Assembly (NCBI GenBank): GCA_013368315.1
Contig: JAACJM010000196.1
Span: 1 to 64,000 of the forward strand
Length of the DNA stretch: 64,000 nucleotides
Direction: 5' to 3'
Origin: Tetrapyrgos nigripes
Lineage: Eukaryota > Basidiomycota > Agaricomycetes > Agaricales > Campanellaceae
Shown: positions 1 through 10,179 of the stretch, one piece after another
Position numbering within the stretch: the stretch's first letter is position 1
How the letters are laid out: every line of letters begins with the position of its first letter
Translations under genes and position numbers: made by a program
The notes under the pieces: model-generated
What the model was told of the DNA's origin: nothing
What the model saw: only the letters and a program-made list of their open reading frames with translations
Database searches by the model: none

Positions 1-2128
1 CTTGTTGTCACCAGGGTTATCGTGGTCAATTGTGGTCAAGATAGCACGGTCTACCACCAGAGACTTGATTTTCATAAAGGCGCGTTCATGTTCCATGGTC
101 CACTCAGAAAACAATTTGTTGTACTCCTTCTTGGTCAGTGGGGTCAATATCGCTGTGATCAGCAAGTTCTTTCTCCAGGTAACCGGCAATGAAACGAACC
201 ATGCCCAAGAACCTACATACTTGTTTCATTGACTCTGGACAGGGATAGTTGACTATCACATCACATTTGCCTTGCTGGGCTTCAACTCCTCGTCGTGAGA
301 TGTGATGACCGAGAAAATCAATTTCAAGCCTGAAAAATTGGCACTTCCTAGGGTTGCAGTACAGCTTGGCATCCCTTAATGCCGCAAGGATAGTTTCAGC
401 ATGACGTGCATGTTCAGCTTCATCTTTTGACCAGATAATAATATCGAGGTAGACATGGCAGAATTTTCCAATAAAGGGACGTAGCACAGAGGCTACCCGA
501 CGCTGGTGAATTGCTGGTGTGTTTTGTATACCCATGGGCATTACCACCCATTTGTATAAGCCTAGAGGCGTGTTCACTGCTGTCAATGGAATTGAGGATT
601 CCTCCATCTTGGTCTGGAAGAACGAGTCCATCATGTCAATCTTCTCCCAGATTTGACCCTTGGCACAGTTCGCCAGTATCTGCTCAATGCGTGGCAGAGA
701 ATGCCAATCAGGAACTGTGTTGGCATTGAGGACGCGGTAGTCGTTGACCCATCTAGGTAGAGCTGTCAGATCAGCCTTCGGAATCAAGAAGCAAGGTGAG
801 GAAAACTGGGAATTAGATGGTCGGATCCTGCCTGAATCTAAGTGAGCCTGGATTAACGTAGACCAGGCATCCTTGTATTTCTGCAGTGAAGGATAAGAAC
901 GGGCCTGGATTGCTTGAGCTGCCTCCTTCAGTTTGATACCACAGGTGATCTCAGAGGCCAGTTCAGTAACGTGCGGTATAGCGCCGAACGCACCTGGAAA
1001 CCTGGACTTAAGCTCATCAGACATGTCCTGATAGTGCTGTGCATCTTCCAAGGTCTTGATGCGCTCCAAGACGGCCGCAGCAACATTGACTTCTCGTATA
1101 AATTCTGACTCACGCAAACGGGGATTGTTCATATGGAACGATTTCAATTCCTTTATCAAGGCTACACGTAGTTTACAAATGTCAAGGCGACAGTCTTTAG
1201 GAGAACGAGTATCTGGAACAGGCTTGGGTTGTACAGGAGGGGGATTAAGTAGGTTGAACCCTGTGGGCTTATGTATGCATGTATGGTCACTGTAGTCGGT
1301 GACAAGGCGATTATAATGTAGGAAAGGAAGACCAAGAATAATAGGAGAACACAAGGAAGGGGATACAATAGCTCTGATGGTGCGAGAGCACCACTGGAAG
1401 GAAGGATCGTCAAGATGAAAGGAAACAAACTCAGAAAGACATGCAGTAGAAGGTTTACCTGAGGCATCATTCATTGCCATGGAGACAATCTTGGGTTCTC
1501 GAAGACGTTGACGTGAAAGGCCAAGGTGTTGGACTAATTCATCCCTAATAAGAACAAAAGGAGACCCATCGTCAATCAGCATGTCCAGGGCAATAGGAGA
1601 CTCAACGTTAGGGCCATCAACAAGCCCTCGCCAGTACAGGTGTTCCACTTGTAGTGGAGCCTCTGGATCTGATGCCTGGGATAGAGAAGACTTGCTCACT
1701 GAGAGATCCTTGAACTGCTCCACAGCGTCCCTTGTGGTGGTACCCGGAATGACCATATTAATAATTTCATCGTCCGAGTCAACATCCTCAATGATAGCCG
1801 CAATAGGTAAGTCTGCAAAAGGCCGGGATGCAGGAGGAAGAGATTGAGTCTGCTTGAAACCTTCATGGATCCTCGCAGCTGGTCCAAGGCAGTCATAGAC
1901 GTGTGCACCACTAGCGACGTGGGCCAAAGGAACATCCATTATGGCTGCCACTGTATCCCGGGACTGTTTGTTCAAGAAGGCGGTGATATCTTCAATCGGT
2001 GCAGTGGATGAATCTGGAATGACAGTGGCCACCGGGGCGGCAGCCTTGTACTTGAGGATGGCATCCATGGTTACAGGAGCTCGGGAGCGTTGATTGATCT
2101 GTTTGGCTAGTGCGAGATCGTTCTTCAT
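1..2128 (-). pseudogene. Retroelement pol: aspartic protease and reverse transcriptase (broken, runs off edge)
   Basis: The open stretch from 2128 to 104 encodes 674 residues. A retropepsin-like region around residues 160-290 has a D-D-G-S active-site motif. A gypsy-type reverse transcriptase occupies about residues 400-660, with recognisable 'VNDYRVLN', 'MDSFFQ' and 'NTPLGLYKWVVMPMG' blocks. The catalytic box normally Y-L-D-D reads Y-L-D-I at about 440-460, which is best explained by loss of one Asp codon. Near position 160 the frame shifts: the original frame stops at 104-106, while typical gypsy connection/RNase H sequence continues in another frame to position 1. The frame is the same as that of gag upstream, so gag and pol were probably one polyprotein. 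This copy is inferred to be enzymatically dead. Confidence 0.85.
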
Positions 2129-2179
2129 AAGATTGCGATAGGGAACAGAGAGGTTGCAAGAAGTAGAGCACTGGTTTCC

Positions 2180-3232
2180 TCAGTGACCAGCAAACCAGTT
2201 TCGGCAGCGAGTACAAATCTCCCCATCCATGTAGATCTGCTTCTGGTCTCTGTCCTCAAAGATATCCTTCATCCGAGTTGGGAGAAATTTTGACAAAGAC
2301 GATGAGGAAGAGGAACCCGCGGCAAGAGAAGCTGAGGCATTATGACGGTAATCGGTGAAGGGACGTGAACAGCTCTGGTCATTGGAGTAGTGTGAGGACA
2401 AGTTGGCCCGCTTCTGACCCTTCTCCTTCTCTTTCTCCAACTCCGTGATGTGTAACTGCAGTGCATTGACCTGGTCCATCTTCAGTTTCTCGACTGCGTG
2501 ATAAGCCTTGTCAAAGGTCTTAACAACCTTGATCCATGAGTTGTACTCCATGTTGTCCTTCACCTCGTTACCAGTGAGGTAAGAACAGAAATCTAGTATC
2601 ATCGCCTCACAAAGATGTTCCTGGAGCTGAGCATTACTGAGAAAATGAGGTGTGCCCTTGAGCATCTCATTGTAGGCAACGATCTTCTCCAGAAGAGCCA
2701 AGAAGCTTTGATCACGGACGTCAGCCTGATTGACTGCAGTGTGTAGTTTGGCGACTTTGTCCACCCAGTTAATCCCTAGGAGGTGCTCGATCTGTTCACG
2801 TTGGTAGTCCGCTTCACTGAGAGCCAGCAACCTGGTGCGACCCGAGTTGAAGAAGTCGCGAGATTCGGGAGCGTGGAAACACGATGCGATAGCATTACGG
2901 GCTTGTTCCGTCTTGGTGTCGGTGATACCCTTCGCAGAGAAATAGTACGCGATGGAAGTCATGATACCAGTGTAGTCGTGAGGTTCGACAGGGCAGATGT
3001 GGACTTTGGGAAGTTTACCATAGTCTGGAGGTGTCCAGGCGGCGGTTGGGGTTGTAAAGGACATGTATGGAGAATCTGAGTCAGAGGAGCTATCGGAGGT
3101 GGGAGAATCTGGACGTACAGCTGGAGATTTGGGACGTGAACGATCACAGTCTATGTTCGAGGTAGTGGGAGAATCCGAACGTGCAGGAGGGGATTTGGGA
3201 CAAGGATGATCGTGATCTATGTTGGAGGACAT
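2180..3232 (-). pseudogene. Retroelement Gag protein, ended by TGA inside the zinc knuckle
   Basis: The 350-residue frame has a Ser/Pro/Asp-rich N terminus (about residues 1-60), a helical capsid-like body (about 80-270), a charged Lys/Glu segment, and a Cys/His motif starting 'CTRC' at the very end. The frame stops at TGA 2180-2182, directly after the His of that motif. The same frame then stays open, supplies the remaining Cys and runs into pol, with its first Met at 2128. A stop in the middle of a zinc knuckle is more easily read as a nonsense mutation than as a programmed readthrough site, although readthrough cannot be excluded. Assignment as Gag rests on position, size and the terminal Cys/His motif. 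Confidence 0.75.
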
Positions 3233-4107
3233 GGTGTTCTCTTCCTTGGAGGACTTGTTTGGAAGGGCACAAGAGGCTTCGTTTGGAGAAGCACTGTCGT
3301 ATTCAGGTACAAGGGAGGACTCTGGTGCGGCACCTGAGGCCTTCGAGCTGTTTCTAGTGAGGGGTATGACGCTAGATAGACCTAGTGGTCAGTTATTGTC
3401 GTATATGACACAGAAGGGAACAATGACAAGAAGCCGAAACTAAGGCAGGGACTGAGAATATCAAAACGACTGGAAATCGCCCAAGGTGTGTATACCGAGA
3501 AGACCGAGAACTGGTGCAAGACTGGTAACCGAGAATAAAAGACTAGAACTGGAACGAGACTGGGGACCGACAAGTGCACGAGTACCCGGGATCCGAGAAG
3601 AAATGAAACGAAACCGCGTAGAAGGGAACAAGGAGAAAGAAAAGAAAAGGCAAGGACAGAGGGACACGTCACGAACAGCTATTTCTGACCTTTCTGAGGT
3701 CTGCTGTCGTTTTCCACACAGGCGGAAATATATATCTATGTTTTCCCAAGGGCGGAACGTAGATGTATGAAGTCCTGAAAGGCGGGAAGGGAACAAAAAA
3801 AAAAAATGAGAACGATTTGTTACTCACAAGTTTTCAACGTGCGCAGCACCTCGCGGTTACCGCTGTGAGTCTGCAAAAAAAAGTGGAACAGTCCTAGGGG
3901 ACTGTACATGCAAGAGAGAGAGAGAGAGCAAACAGGGAAATGCAGAGGAACACGTCGTGTTCTGTAAATCGTATGATAGTGAGAATACATGGGATCGTGG
4001 TAGTAAGAAGTAAGGTACGTCCGATATTCAGGACTGAGATAGGTCCCAAATTACAAATATCTATCAACAATGATGTCACGCGTCAGTGGCTGTAAACATT
4101 GTTTACA
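3233..4107 (-). repeat. Probable 5' leader and 5' LTR of the gypsy element
   Basis: No credible gene is seen here. On the minus strand the segment precedes gag, where an LTR and leader are expected. Its right end is marked by a 17-bp palindrome (4091-4107, two 8-bp arms TGTAAACA/TGTTTACA around a central T), which on the minus strand would be the TG start of the LTR. A GA microsatellite lies at about 3911-3928 and an A-run near 3796-3807. I could not locate the inner LTR boundary or a primer-binding site with confidence, so the split between LTR and leader is left open. Confidence 0.45.
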
Positions 4108-5298
4108 CTTCGTTGTTCTTCCCAATTTGTATAATGCATGCAAGGTAACTTGATTATTATAATACTAGGTAACAGGACACTATATGTGTGTGCATAGACA
4201 GATTATTGTATACCTAGCAAGAGACCGTCTCGAATGCATTGGTGGCATTCTGAGGATCAGACAGGAGGGAACTGCTGGAGACTGCCACAATGGTATCGGC
4301 TATGGGGTTACTTGGGGTTCACGGTAGTGCTGAGCTGGCAGTCAATGTCGAAGGCTCCAGCCTCTAGACGTATGAAGGGAGTTGATGAGGTAGCCTAGGG
4401 CCTAGAGGTAGGGCAACATTTTCAGGAGAGAATGGCATAGGATAGTGAATGCATAGGTTTGGTGAATAAGTGAGGGATATGGCACGGGTGCGTTCATCTG
4501 GAGACTTGGCATATGAAGGGAGGTTGATGGTCCAGGCGGTCGTAGTTATCAAGGGGGTCAATGACAGTAAGCATAGGTAAACATACGTAGCGCTTGGTGA
4601 AGGAAGGAGGTGCCTGGGCTGCAGCTGGTCATTTGGTGATGTGGCAATGGTATGTCTTTCACCGTTTGCATGGATATGGTTCTCTGTATCTGCTAATGGA
4701 GTAGCTAATGGGCATGGTTACCACAGGGGGGCAGTTGGTGTTTCTCAAGGGGACACAAGAAGGAGAAGAGACTCTAGGAGCTCTCCTGTATGTGGTGTGT
4801 CGCTGTTTTCCTCGTCCTTGCCCATCTTTCTGTGTGAGAAAGCATGGGAATACTCTGGCCAGATGGTGGTTCGAGTTCAAGGAGCCCTCTTGCAACATTG
4901 TTTCATATCTGTGTATTCTACATTTTTTAGATTCCCAACAATTCAATCAATCTCCACCACTCTCAATCTACCTGAAAAGATGGGTTTTTCACTGGGGGTC
5001 AGTAATGGCCCCTGCTAGCTGGCATATGTTTACCTAACTTTATCTAACAGTACTCATCTAGTGTTTACTCCCAAGAAATTTTTGAGCATCCTCCAGCTTT
5101 TTCATTTTAGCAAAACAAGCCTGACTACAGCTGCAACAATAGCATTGACTAAGTGATGAAGTCCCCGTAATATTTCTAAATAAATTTTGGCAGTTGTACA
5201 TGTTTGTATGCTAATATGTGTTGATGCTCAAATGTACCTAGGTGAATAAGCAGAGGATAAGTTAGATCATTTTTCTAGCATGACTTCTGTCTAAACGA
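4108..5298. other. Gene-free stretch between retroelement and MDV1 homolog
   Basis: About 1.2 kb with no reading frame that looks like a real protein on either strand. The overlapping plus-strand frames at 4641-5037 have no recognisable domain, no splice-consistent extension and no coding-like composition. The stretch may hold old repeat debris, but no terminal repeats were seen. The right end carries the 3' flank of the MDV1-like gene. Confidence 0.5.
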
Positions 5299-7946
5299 CT
5301 ATAGTGACCAGATCTTGATCATTGAATCTTTGCCACCAGAGACCAGATACCGGTCCATATATCGCAAGCGCTCAACAGGGTTGGTATGTCCATTGGTTAA
5401 CAACGTCGAGTGTTGCATGCTAGTCCGATTGTAAATCTATCAAAGGAAAGGTAAATGTAATAGTCTGATCAGCAAGAACAAGAAAGCTCGTACTTTGACT
5501 CCGTTCTCTCCAGTAGCCGCTACCACCTTCCTGGTATCAAATTGTAGAGCGGTGACAGCATGATCATATTTCAGAGTCTCGAACACCCCTCCAGTGCGAA
5601 GGTCCCAAATCTAAAAATACAAATCGACAAATCGAGTCGTCATCTTTCACCCGAGAGCATGGAGAAACTTACCCGGATAGTCTTGTCTAAACTGCCACTT
5701 GCTATGTGGATCTCGTCAAATTGGAGACACGTAACAGGAGCGGTGTGTCCCATCAACGTTCTATGTGCTTGACCGGTACGCACTGTTTTATGAGTATGTA
5801 AGTTGCTGCAAATGAAAAAGAAATCCGGAAAACGTACTGTCCCACATCCGCACAGCGCCATCGCCGCTGCCGCTAACGAGACCATAGCCCCAAAACTGCA
5901 GCCCTCCGACATAGTCCTCATACATATCCCAACTTCCATCTGCAGCAGGTGGAGTCGGAACAGCAAACGTCCCAACTGAAGCAGTGGTTCCAGCAAACAT
6001 ATTATTAGGTAGACCTGAGCCTGGAATAGCAGCCGACGCATGCGATATTGCCCACAGAATGTCCATGGTCATCACGCACTGCCCTGTATTGAGATCCCAT
6101 TGTCGGAGAGTTTTGTCTGAAGCACCGGTTACCTACGAGAAACGAAGGTGAGCGGCGCAGAAAGTGGTTAATTTGGTCACGCACCAGACAGTCATCTTCA
6201 AAGAACAAGGAAGTGACAGCTTTCGTGTGGCCTTCGAGCACCCTGGTACAAGCACCACTCTCGTTTTCCGTAACCTTCTCATCTCCATTTCGGATCCCGT
6301 TTGGCCTCGACTCATCTTCCTCAGAAATATCACTCAAACTGACAATTTCACCTTCCCACCCATCATTGTCCTCCATATCCACCCGCCTTAGATCCCAAAC
6401 CCTTACGGTGCCGTCTTCACTTCCCGTCAAACAGACTTGGTCCTCAACCTGGATACATTTCACAGCGCCAGTATGTCCGCGCAGCCTACCAATTTCCGAA
6501 CTAGAGAAAAGATCCCAAACGCGAGGTTGCGTGTCTTCCTGAGAGGCACTTACGAGGGTACCATAAGGCTCCGAGAAGTCGAGGGCAGATATTGGGGTTG
6601 TATGACTCTCTAGTGTCTAAAAAGGGTCCGAGCTGAGTAGAAAGCACCAAGATATCGATGAACACGAACCATGAACGCTACGCCTGGCGGTAGTTCATCG
6701 TGCTCCGAAGGAAGGAAGGCCGGTCCTTTCAAGAATATTGTAAGACAAGCTGCGATAAGATAGCCTTGCTACTAACCTTTTCTCCGCCTCGAGGTATGAG
6801 GCATTTGGAGAACATTGGCTGAAGAACGTCTAGAGGTCGACTGCTCGAATTCTAATCGTTCTTTCACCCCCACCACTATGAATGATGTTAGTAATGTCAA
6901 CCTGCAGATGTTTTTAGTTTGACATACATTCGTCGTCTAATTCTAGCTCATCCTCCTGCAGTTTAAGGAGATCCCGTTCCAGTTTCGTCCGAATGTCATC
7001 CAAAGCTTCAATCTTTTGTGTGATTTCAGCGATTTCACTATTTATAAGACTCTGCAGCAACAATGAGCTAGAACGCAAGGATGAAGAGTGATAAGAATGG
7101 CCTCACCCTCCGAACGTGCAGATTTTCTTTGTCACGCATTATCTCCTTCCTCTGACGCGTCAATTCGTCCTTTCCTAAGATTTTTGTAGCGCTGAGACTC
7201 TCCCGACCCCGCCGCTTGCCCTTCCTATTTGCACCATCCGCACGAGGTACCAGTACGACGTCATCGTCGCTCGTCGCACTCTGGCCTTCGTGGTCATCGT
7301 CCCCTGTCAAAAGACCTCTTGCATTCATCCCCAACTTCTTTAAGCCTATATGAGGTGCCTCCACACTTCGCATCTGTCGCCTACGAGACCGACTTTGCTC
7401 GGCACTTGGAATAGTCGCGTTAAAGCCACGTAGGAGACTGACATTTGACGCAACGCCGTCGGGTTCCGGTACTTCGGACTGTAAGAGCTGCTCCGTAGCC
7501 TCTACAATCTCGAGGTCGCGTGAAGTGATTCTACGTGAACCTAGGCCAAGTCGGAGTGGTGCACGACCCAATGTTGCAAAGTCCATTTTAGATCTGGAAA
7601 TGGTGGAGTCCGCTACAGACGGACGTGACCTCGAGGAAACAGTTGAGGCGGAATTGATCATTTTAGGAGTCATGATAACCGGAGCTACTGGAGGAAAAAT
7701 TAGGAACGAACTTGAGATGAAGAAACAGAATAAGAGCGCACGGTCTTTGAGTATCCTTGTTGACTCATTTCTCCTGTGGAATGGCGCGAGTAAAGCTTTC
7801 TGCACGAGCTCCAGTTTACTAGAACTTGAACTTGCCCTTGTGGATGTGGCAGAGGTATGATCTGTTATAAGAGGGTCGAGGTTGGCACGAGCATTATGTC
7901 GACGGTCTTGAGATGATGATGATGCTGTGGGCTTGTCTTCGGACAT
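5299..7946 (-). CDS. mdv1: Mdv1/Caf4-like mitochondrial division WD40 protein
   Basis: Adaptor that links Fis1 on the mitochondrial outer membrane to the dynamin Dnm1 during fission. The start at 7946 begins [12 protein letters not shown]. The N-terminal half (7946-7068) contains a '[14 protein letters not shown]' helix like the Fis1-binding region of this family. A coiled coil follows at about 7050-6930. Then come seven WD40-type repeats: 'DGTVRVWDL' near 6400, '[12 protein letters not shown]' near 6230, '[12 protein letters not shown]' near 5860, 'SGSLDKTIR' near 5690, and a final '[13 protein letters not shown]' before the stop at 5299-5301. A Gly/Pro-rich insert separates two blades (about 6050-5930), as is common in fungal Mdv1. 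The gene has several short introns. One of them, 7688-7741, is 54 nt and stop-free, so translating through it creates a false hydrophobic segment. Family assignment is firm; Mdv1 and Caf4 cannot be told apart here. Confidence 0.88.
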
Positions 7947-8104
7947 GTAGCCCGCGAGAGACAGGCAGCGTGGCAGGGAGAAGAAGGAAATAATACCACA
8001 ACCGTTAACTCGCGTCTTGACCAAAATCTCTCAACCATTCCCACGCATAAGTGACAACCATTTTTAGTCGCTACGTAAAGTACATGATTTACAACTGCTC
8101 TTCT

Positions 8105-8952
8105 CTACACAGTCCCTGACAGCCCAAAATCTACCAACAGACCAATACCGTATGATCGCAGGTCGTACTCAGTCGGCGGGGAAGACTCGACCACGGCACC
8201 TCCTTCGGAAACAGAGTCTAATGCTGGCGAGTTGGGAACAACTTCGGAGCTACGAGATCTAAACAGGGACCATATGTTCGCTGCATTAAGCATATAGCTA
8301 GTTTTGGATTCATTCGCGATACTAGGCAGTGTGTTTTCGGACGCTGCGTATACTTTTGTGCCGACCTGAGAAGAGTCGGACATATTTACGGCTTGCTGCC
8401 GTTCTAAACGATCCTTCAACTTGAGAACGCTTGACCACTCCCAGTCCGTGACGTTGAACGGCTCAAAAAAGCTTCCAGCAGAAACGTCGCACCAGCAACG
8501 GTCTAATGGGTGTATCACTGAGGGAAAGGGACCGGCGTAGGTTGGTGGTAGGGACGCATTCAAAGCTTCAGCAAATGTAGTGATGTTGGGCGACCAGGGC
8601 TTGGATAGCGGTGTTTCCATGGGGAACGGCTGCCAGTAACAGGAGGAGAGAAACAATGTCCCGAGTAGGATAATGCAGTAGAAGCTATGAGACCATAAGT
8701 AGAGCAATTAGAGAAAGAATATTGAGCAACTAACCAAGGCTTAGCATGCATGACTAGCGAAAGTAGGAAAAGAATAAGGAAGAACGGGGGAGCTGTTGGA
8801 AGAGGCAAGAGAAGCAGAGGGAGAAACCATCGGGTGCACCTATGAAGACAGTGAGTAGTTTGGACAGCAGAAGGATGGAAGCACAGACCACATCGTCGAT
8901 GGAGAGGAAGGTCTGGCCGCTTTGTAATGTTTGTTCTGAAGGGTGTCGGCAA
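8105..8952 (-). CDS. Small membrane-anchored hypothetical protein
   Basis: I do not recognise the family. The C-terminal exon (stop at 8105-8107) is convincing: it begins with a hydrophobic segment ('IILLGTLFLSS'), followed by a roughly 170-residue soluble part with 'PWSPNITTFAEALNASLPPTYAGP' -like Pro/Asn-rich sequence cut by a 'DRCWCDVS' motif and several N-x-S/T sites. An intron with donor GTTAGT (near 8730) and acceptor at about 8697 joins it in frame to an upstream exon rich in Leu/Pro/Phe that ends 'LVMHAKP'. The protein may therefore have two membrane segments, or a signal anchor. The first exon and start codon are uncertain; 8952 and 8987 are both possible starts in different frames. 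It lies between the MDV1 homolog and p23, and nothing links it to either. Confidence 0.5.
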
Positions 8953-9036
8953 ACTTCTAGAGGGTTCGAGTAACTTGTAGCAAACAAGCGCGTCCTTAAT
9001 ACGTCGCCTTGTCTGAGTTGCTCTCCATCACTTGCA

Positions 9037-10008
9037 ATGCCTCTAACTCCAGAACTTCTTTGGGCTCAACGCAGCTCCACGTCTGATCCCGAAAAAGTAC
9101 GCGTTTTTTTGTCGATCACACCGCGATCGGCCAACACCTTACGCGTCTTCAAACATTTTTGCAGAACGTCATTTACTTGACTGTTAATCTCCCTGACATC
9201 CAAGAGAAAACTCTCGATTTCAAGCTTGATTCAAACACAATATCTTTTAAGGCCACTGCTGGAGAGTAGGTACCCATCTCGTAGAATGAACACCAGCTCA
9301 CTCTGTATCTCAGCTCCTCAAAAGGTATTGAAGAAAAAGAATATGCTTTTGAATTTCCTTTCTATGCCGAGATCGACTCTGATGTACGTCCATTCTTTTC
9401 TATTGCATCTTCGCACTCTTGAACTTTTGGTCACTAGGTATCTAAGAAACGATTGAACAATCGCTCTCTGTACCTCATTCTTCGTAAGAAGGAATCGAAA
9501 GAAGAATATTGGCCTCGTCTTGCAAAGGACAAACTCAAATTTATCAAGACCGACTTTGAAAAGTGGGTGGATGAAGATGAACAGGATGAGAAGCCTGGTG
9601 TCGATGACGACGACATGGATTTGGGAGGTATGGGTGGTATGCCTGGTATGGGTGGTATGGGTGGTATGGGTGGTATGCCTGGTATGGGTGGTATGCCTGG
9701 TATGGGTGGTATGGGTGGTATGCCTGGTATGGGTGGTATGGGTGGTATGCCCGGTATGCCTGGTATGCCTGGCATGGAAGGCATGGGCGGTATGCCTGGC
9801 ATGGATGGTATGGGCGGAATGGACTTTGAAAAGGCAAGTATTCTAGGTTTTTTTTTTGCCTGTCTAATACTGATCTGTGTCACTATAGTTAATGGCCCAG
9901 ATGAGCGCGGGTGGTGCTGGACCCTCTGGGTCAGGCGATGGTGCCGAGGATGACGACGATGACGACGATGACCCTCCCCCTCTTGAAGACCCCACTCCTA
10001 CAAAGTAG
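9037..10008 (+). CDS. wos2: p23/Sba1-type Hsp90 co-chaperone (Wos2-like)
   Basis: CS-domain co-chaperone that binds the ATP-bound closed form of Hsp90 in the cytosol and nucleus. The start at 9037 reads MPLTPELLWAQRSS, the usual p23 opening. The CS domain (about residues 1-115) ends with 'SLYLILRKKESKEEYWPRL', the p23 signature, followed by 'DEKWVDEDEQ'-like acidic sequence. A long Gly-Met tail (GGM/PGM units, about 9627-9825) and an acidic Asp run near the C terminus complete it. The last intron (9834-9888) has a GC donor (AAG|GCAAGT): only this splice keeps the frame into 'LMAQMSAGGAG', the Asp run and the stop at 10006-10008. Earlier introns follow 9096 and lie near 9270, 9320 and 9385-9440. 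The Gly-Met tail is a near-perfect DNA repeat and may vary in length between strains. Confidence 0.9.
9627..9825 (+). repeat. GGTATG-type minisatellite coding the Gly-Met tail of p23
   Basis: About 200 bp of units built from GGTATG and GGTATGCCT, giving repeated Gly-Gly-Met and Pro-Gly-Met. Units near the centre are identical at DNA level, while those at the 3' end have drifted (GGCATG, GGCGGT). All units are multiples of 3 nt, so gain or loss keeps the frame. Confidence 0.9.
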
Positions 10009-10179
10009 AGGAGAAAATCTGATGAATTGTTCGTATATTGTGTAGTATATCTGTTCTGAAATATCTGCCTGTCTTGCTGCAACCTGTACATAACGGCAAA
10101 CTAATACAACTTTGAAGGAAATTGCCAGTTCACCTACTTTTACCGCGTCCTCCTAGTACAATGCCTTGGACACTCAAGG

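Larger units (their letters stand above)
1..4107 (-). mobile_element. Ty3/gypsy LTR retrotransposon, 5' portion, decayed
   Basis: A minus-strand element reads leftward off the window edge. From right to left it has a probable 5' LTR/leader, a gag frame, then protease and reverse transcriptase, with the start of RNase H lying at the left edge in another frame. The gag-protease-RT-RNase H order and the RT signature assign it to Ty3/gypsy. Gag and pol share one reading frame, interrupted by a single TGA at 2180-2182. The RT active site lacks one Asp, and a frameshift lies near position 160. These lesions make this copy unable to work on its own. The right boundary at 4107 is inferred from a TG...CA palindrome. 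The 3' LTR is outside the window, so LTR identity and the target-site duplication cannot be tested. Confidence 0.85.

Noticed and set aside
4641..5037. Overlapping plus-strand frames of 109-125 codons
   Set aside because: Two frames overlap with no domain, no splice-consistent extension and non-coding-like composition.
7688..7741. Transmembrane helix in the MDV1 homolog
   Set aside because: The hydrophobic stretch is bounded by good splice signals and disappears when the 54-nt intron is removed. It is kept only as a possible retained-intron isoform.
9434..9883. Minus-strand 149-codon frame rich in Gly-Ile-Pro-Pro-Ile-Pro
   Set aside because: It is the antisense of the p23 Gly-Met minisatellite; any frame through a 3n repeat stays open. 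The plus strand has a full CS domain and matching splice sites.
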